Assembly (NCBI RefSeq): GCF_000281895.1
Contig: NZ_CM001558.1
Location: 934,556-998,555 of the forward strand
Direction: 5' to 3'
From: Pseudomonas fluorescens Q2-87
GTDB lineage: Bacteria > Pseudomonadota > Gammaproteobacteria > Pseudomonadales > Pseudomonadaceae
DNA length: 64,000 nucleotides
The notes under the pieces are model-generated. The model saw only the letters and a list, made by a program, of their open reading frames with translations, ran no database searches and was not told the DNA's origin. The translations under genes were made by a program, and so were the position numbers. Each line of letters begins with the position of its first letter. Position 1 is the stretch's first letter. Below, one piece after another: positions 61,896-64,000 of this stretch.

Positions 61896-63290
61896 ATGGA
61901 TAAGTGGAAATCAGCCCTGGAAGTCGCCCGCAGCGGTGAATCCAAATACAAGATTCTGGTGCAGGCCATTGCCGATGACATCGAGCAGGGTGCCTTGGCC
62001 AACGAGCAACGCCTGCCGCCGCAACGGCAAGTGGCCGACGCCATGGGCATCAGCGTGCAGACCGTCACCAATGCCTATAAGGAATTGGAACGCCAAGGGC
62101 TGGTACGGTGCGAAGTGGGGCGCGGCAGTTTCGTTTCGCGGCGCATGAGTGATCGGGTCGCCACCTATATCCTCGACAGTCCCGAGCGGGCCCTGGTGGA
62201 TTTTTCCATCACGCGAATCATGCACACCCGTGAACACGACCAGTTCTGGCGCGACACCTGCCTGGAGCTGAGCACCGAGGAAGACCAGCCGTGGATCCAT
62301 GCGTTTCGTCCGATTGCCGGTTTTGAATCCCACCGTGAAGCCGCTGCGCAATGGATCGGCCGCCAGGGGCTGAAGGTCGATCGCAACGATCTCTTGATCA
62401 CCAATGGCGCGGCCCACGGGATTTTCCTGGCCTTGGCGTCCCTGGCCGGCCCCGATGATGTGGTGCTCTGCGAAGGCGTGACCGACCATGGGGTGATCGG
62501 CAATTCACAAGTGCTGGGCTTCACCCTCAAGGGCCTGGAGATGGACCGCTACGGCATCGATCCCGAGCACTTCGAAGACATGTGCAGCAACGAGCGCATC
62601 ACCGCGTTGGTGTGCACGCCGAACCTGAACAACCCCACCACCAGCCTGATGCCCGACGCCCGTCGGCGGGAAATCGCCGAGATCGCCCGACGCTTCGGCG
62701 TGCACATCATCGAGGACGACGTCTACGGCCCGCTGCTGGATGAACGCCGGGCGCCACCCATCAGCCATTACCTGCCGGAGCTGTCGTTCTATTGCACCAG
62801 CATGACCAAGTCGGTGCTCACGGGGCTGCGCATCGGCTATCTGGTGGTGCCCAAGCGCCTGGCCCTGCGCACAGAAAGCATCTTGCGGGTGAACAGCTGG
62901 ATGGCCACGCCCATGGTTTCGGAGATTGCCGCGCGCTGGATTCGCGATGGACGCGCCGAGTCGCTGGTGCATCTGCAGCGCCGCTTGCTGTCGGGGCGCC
63001 AGGCGATGGTCAGCGAATACATGGGCGAGCACCTGCTGGGCCAGCATCCCCATGCGCTGAACGCCTGGATCGGCATCCCGCCCCATTGGGAAGTGGACAG
63101 CCTGGTACGGGCGCTGCGGCACAAGCATATCGCCGTGACCTCGCCCGATCCGTTCACCGTCCGTGGCACACCCAAACCCCGCGCGGTGCGGGTATGCGTC
63201 GGGGCCGAATGCAGCGATGAGGAAATGCGCGATGCGTTGATCGGCATGCGGGAGATCTTCAATCAGTATCCGCAGATCCATGATTTCTGA
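61896..63290 (+). CDS. enuR: MocR/GntR-type ectoine utilisation regulator EnuR
   Basis: 464-aa fusion of a GntR helix (IEQGALANEQRLPPQRQVADAMGISVQTVTNAYKELERQGLV) and an aminotransferase-like sensor with PLP lysine in SMTKSVLTGLRIGYLVVPK, TPNLNNPTTSLMPD and IIEDDVYGPLL. EnuR senses ectoine breakdown intermediates through PLP and controls uptake and degradation genes. Divergent from ehuB and upstream of eutB, in its expected place. Start MDKWKSALEVARSGE; the ribosome site is weak and the longer frame from 61848 is open. Confidence 0.9.
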   Translation: MDKWKSALEVARSGESKYKILVQAIADDIEQGALANEQRLPPQRQVADAMGISVQTVTNAYKELERQGLVRCEVGRGSFVSRRMSDRVATYILDSPERALVDFSITRIMHTREHDQFWRDTCLELSTEEDQPWIHAFRPIAGFESHREAAAQWIGRQGLKVDRNDLLITNGAAHGIFLALASLAGPDDVVLCEGVTDHGVIGNSQVLGFTLKGLEMDRYGIDPEHFEDMCSNERITALVCTPNLNNPTTSLMPDARRREIAEIARRFGVHIIEDDVYGPLLDERRAPPISHYLPELSFYCTSMTKSVLTGLRIGYLVVPKRLALRTESILRVNSWMATPMVSEIAARWIRDGRAESLVHLQRRLLSGRQAMVSEYMGEHLLGQHPHALNAWIGIPPHWEVDSLVRALRHKHIAVTSPDPFTVRGTPKPRAVRVCVGAECSDEEMRDALIGMREIFNQYPQIHDF

Positions 63291-63320
63291 TGTTGCTGGA
63301 TTAATGCCCAACACAACCCC

Positions 63321-63413
63321 CTGTGGGAGCGGGCTTGCTCGCGAAGGCGGCGGCACATCCAGCATTGATGTGACTGGCAGACCGCTTTCGCGAGCAAGCC
63401 CGCTCCCACACTG
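63321..63413. repeat. REP pair (TGTGGGAGCGGGC family)
   Basis: CTGTGGGAGCGGGCTTGCTCGCG (63321) and CGCGAGCAAGCCCGCTCCCACA (63390-63411) inverted around about 45 bp, between enuR and eutB. Confidence 0.88.
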
Positions 63414-63452
63414 GAATTGTGCTGTTCACGGGATCTGTGTCACTACAAACTA

Positions 63453-63469
63453 AATTGCCCTAGTACATT
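63453..63469. promoter_or_regulatory. Putative EnuR site upstream of eutB
   Basis: AATTGCCCTAGTACATT, 59 bp before the eutB start, resembles the motif in the ehu/enuR region. Confidence 0.55.
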
Positions 63470-63527
63470 CATCACCACAATCCAGCCCTCTTAGACTGCG
63501 CCCAACACATCAGCTCGGGACGCGGTC

Positions 63528-64000
63528 ATGGCAGTGTTGCAGCTTCAGGATATCTACCTCGCTCGCCAGCGCATCGCGTCGCTGGTCAGGCGCACGCCCA
63601 TGGAACATTCCGCCAGCTTGTCACGGCTGATGGGGGTGGCGGTTTACCTCAAGCTCGAATCCCTGCAAATCACCGGCAGTTTCAAACTGCGCGGCGCGAG
63701 CAATGCCGTGGCGCAACTCAGCCCCGAGCAGAAGGCCCTGGGCGTGGTCACCGCATCGACCGGCAACCACGGCCGGGCGCTGGCCCATGCCGCTTCGCAG
63801 CAAGGGGTCAAGGCGATTGTCTGTTTGTCGAGCCTGGTGCCGGCCAACAAGGTGCAGGCAATTCGCGACCTCGGAGCCGAGGTGTGCATCGTCGGCCAGT
63901 CCCAGGACGATGCCCAGCGCGAAGCCGAACGCATCGCGAGGGAACAAGGCGCGACGTTTCTGCCGCCATTCGATCACCCAGCGATCATTGCCGGCCAGGG
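63528..64000 (+). CDS. eutB: Hydroxyectoine utilisation dehydratase EutB, C-terminus cut by window edge
   Basis: First 157 residues of a fold-type II PLP enzyme of the threonine dehydratase family; reads off the right edge. Cofactor lysine is in TGSFKLRGASNAV, and VTASTGNHGRALAHAASQQG binds the phosphate. EutB eliminates water from 5-hydroxyectoine on the route to diaminobutyrate. Identity rests on the ehu-enuR neighbourhood; alone it could be a threonine/serine dehydratase. GGGA lies about 10 bp before the ATG. Confidence 0.88.
   Translation, partial: MAVLQLQDIYLARQRIASLVRRTPMEHSASLSRLMGVAVYLKLESLQITGSFKLRGASNAVAQLSPEQKALGVVTASTGNHGRALAHAASQQGVKAIVCLSSLVPANKVQAIRDLGAEVCIVGQSQDDAQREAERIAREQGATFLPPFDHPAIIAGQ

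Noticed and set aside
1..64000. CRISPR arrays, rRNA, tRNA
   Set aside because: No regularly spaced direct repeats were seen, and no cloverleaf or rRNA-like sequence was noticed in the intergenic regions.

Overview
The window is a gene-dense, GC-rich chromosomal segment from a fluorescent Pseudomonas (P. fluorescens complex). This rests on gene content and order: folM-folE-folX, hmgR/hmgAfahAmaiA, cyoABCDE, a NorR/Fhp pair, TkrA, YebG, PsiE, and ectoine ehu/enuR/eutB. It also rests on many intergenic REP elements of two families that are typical of the group. I see no insertion sequence, CRISPR, rRNA or tRNA. The only clearly accessory island is a DNase bacteriocin with its immunity gene (10.2-13.3 kb), which is less GC-rich than its surroundings.

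Layout. 1-7 kb: the 5' part of a class III aminotransferase; the tetrahydromonapterin operon folM-folE-folX with DUF1244 and HopJ-like genes; a monooxygenase-like membrane protein; then a light-response module of a class II LitR/CarH-type MerR regulator, a PilZ-like protein and a short LOV photoreceptor; then a flavodoxin. 7-10 kb: class II aldolase, a MEST-like alpha/beta hydrolase and an SDR. 10-13.9 kb: the bacteriocin pair and a small Cys-rich ORF with its own terminator. 13.9-19.8 kb: DUF1302/DUF1329 envelope pair and a MalT-like LuxR regulator, both with A-rich Crc/Hfq-type motifs. 19.8-24 kb: homogentisate pathway (last steps of Phe/Tyr catabolism) with its IclR repressor. Because tetrahydromonapterin serves phenylalanine hydroxylase, the fol operon and hmg operon belong to the same wider pathway.

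24-33.3 kb: SirB1-like protein, a leucine-dehydrogenase-like protein lacking its signature lysine, then a probable operon benE-type transporter / FAD oxidoreductase / RidA / threonine-synthase-like / GlyA, divergent from a MocR regulator across a 349-bp region with inverted arrays of a 9-bp repeat. The operon looks like a dedicated amino-compound degradation route of unknown substrate. 33.3-42.7 kb: YebG (LexA box), PsiE, DUF3509, HPF-like protein, AraC regulator, DMT exporter, 2-ketoacid reductase, YkgJ, CheV. 41.2-44 kb: NorR/FhpR and flavohemoprotein with two NorR sites and a sigma-54-like promoter between them. 44.4-50.5 kb: DsbB and the cytochrome bo3 operon with heme O synthase. 50.7-57.4 kb: unknown Pseudomonas-type protein, DUF72, PAS-GGDEF cyclase, LysR/ArgD-like pair, MFS/HxlR pair. 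57.5-64 kb: OmpA-type lipoprotein, then the ectoine uptake operon ehuBCDA, its MocR regulator EnuR, and the start of eutB. A 17-bp motif is shared by the ehu/enuR and eutB upstream regions.

Most interesting for follow-up: the LOV/LitR/PilZ-like/tetrahydromonapterin neighbourhood, the MocR-controlled amino-compound operon, the bacteriocin with a duplicated central domain, the Cys-rich small ORF, and the catalytically altered leucine dehydrogenase. All function calls are read from sequence only; no search was run.
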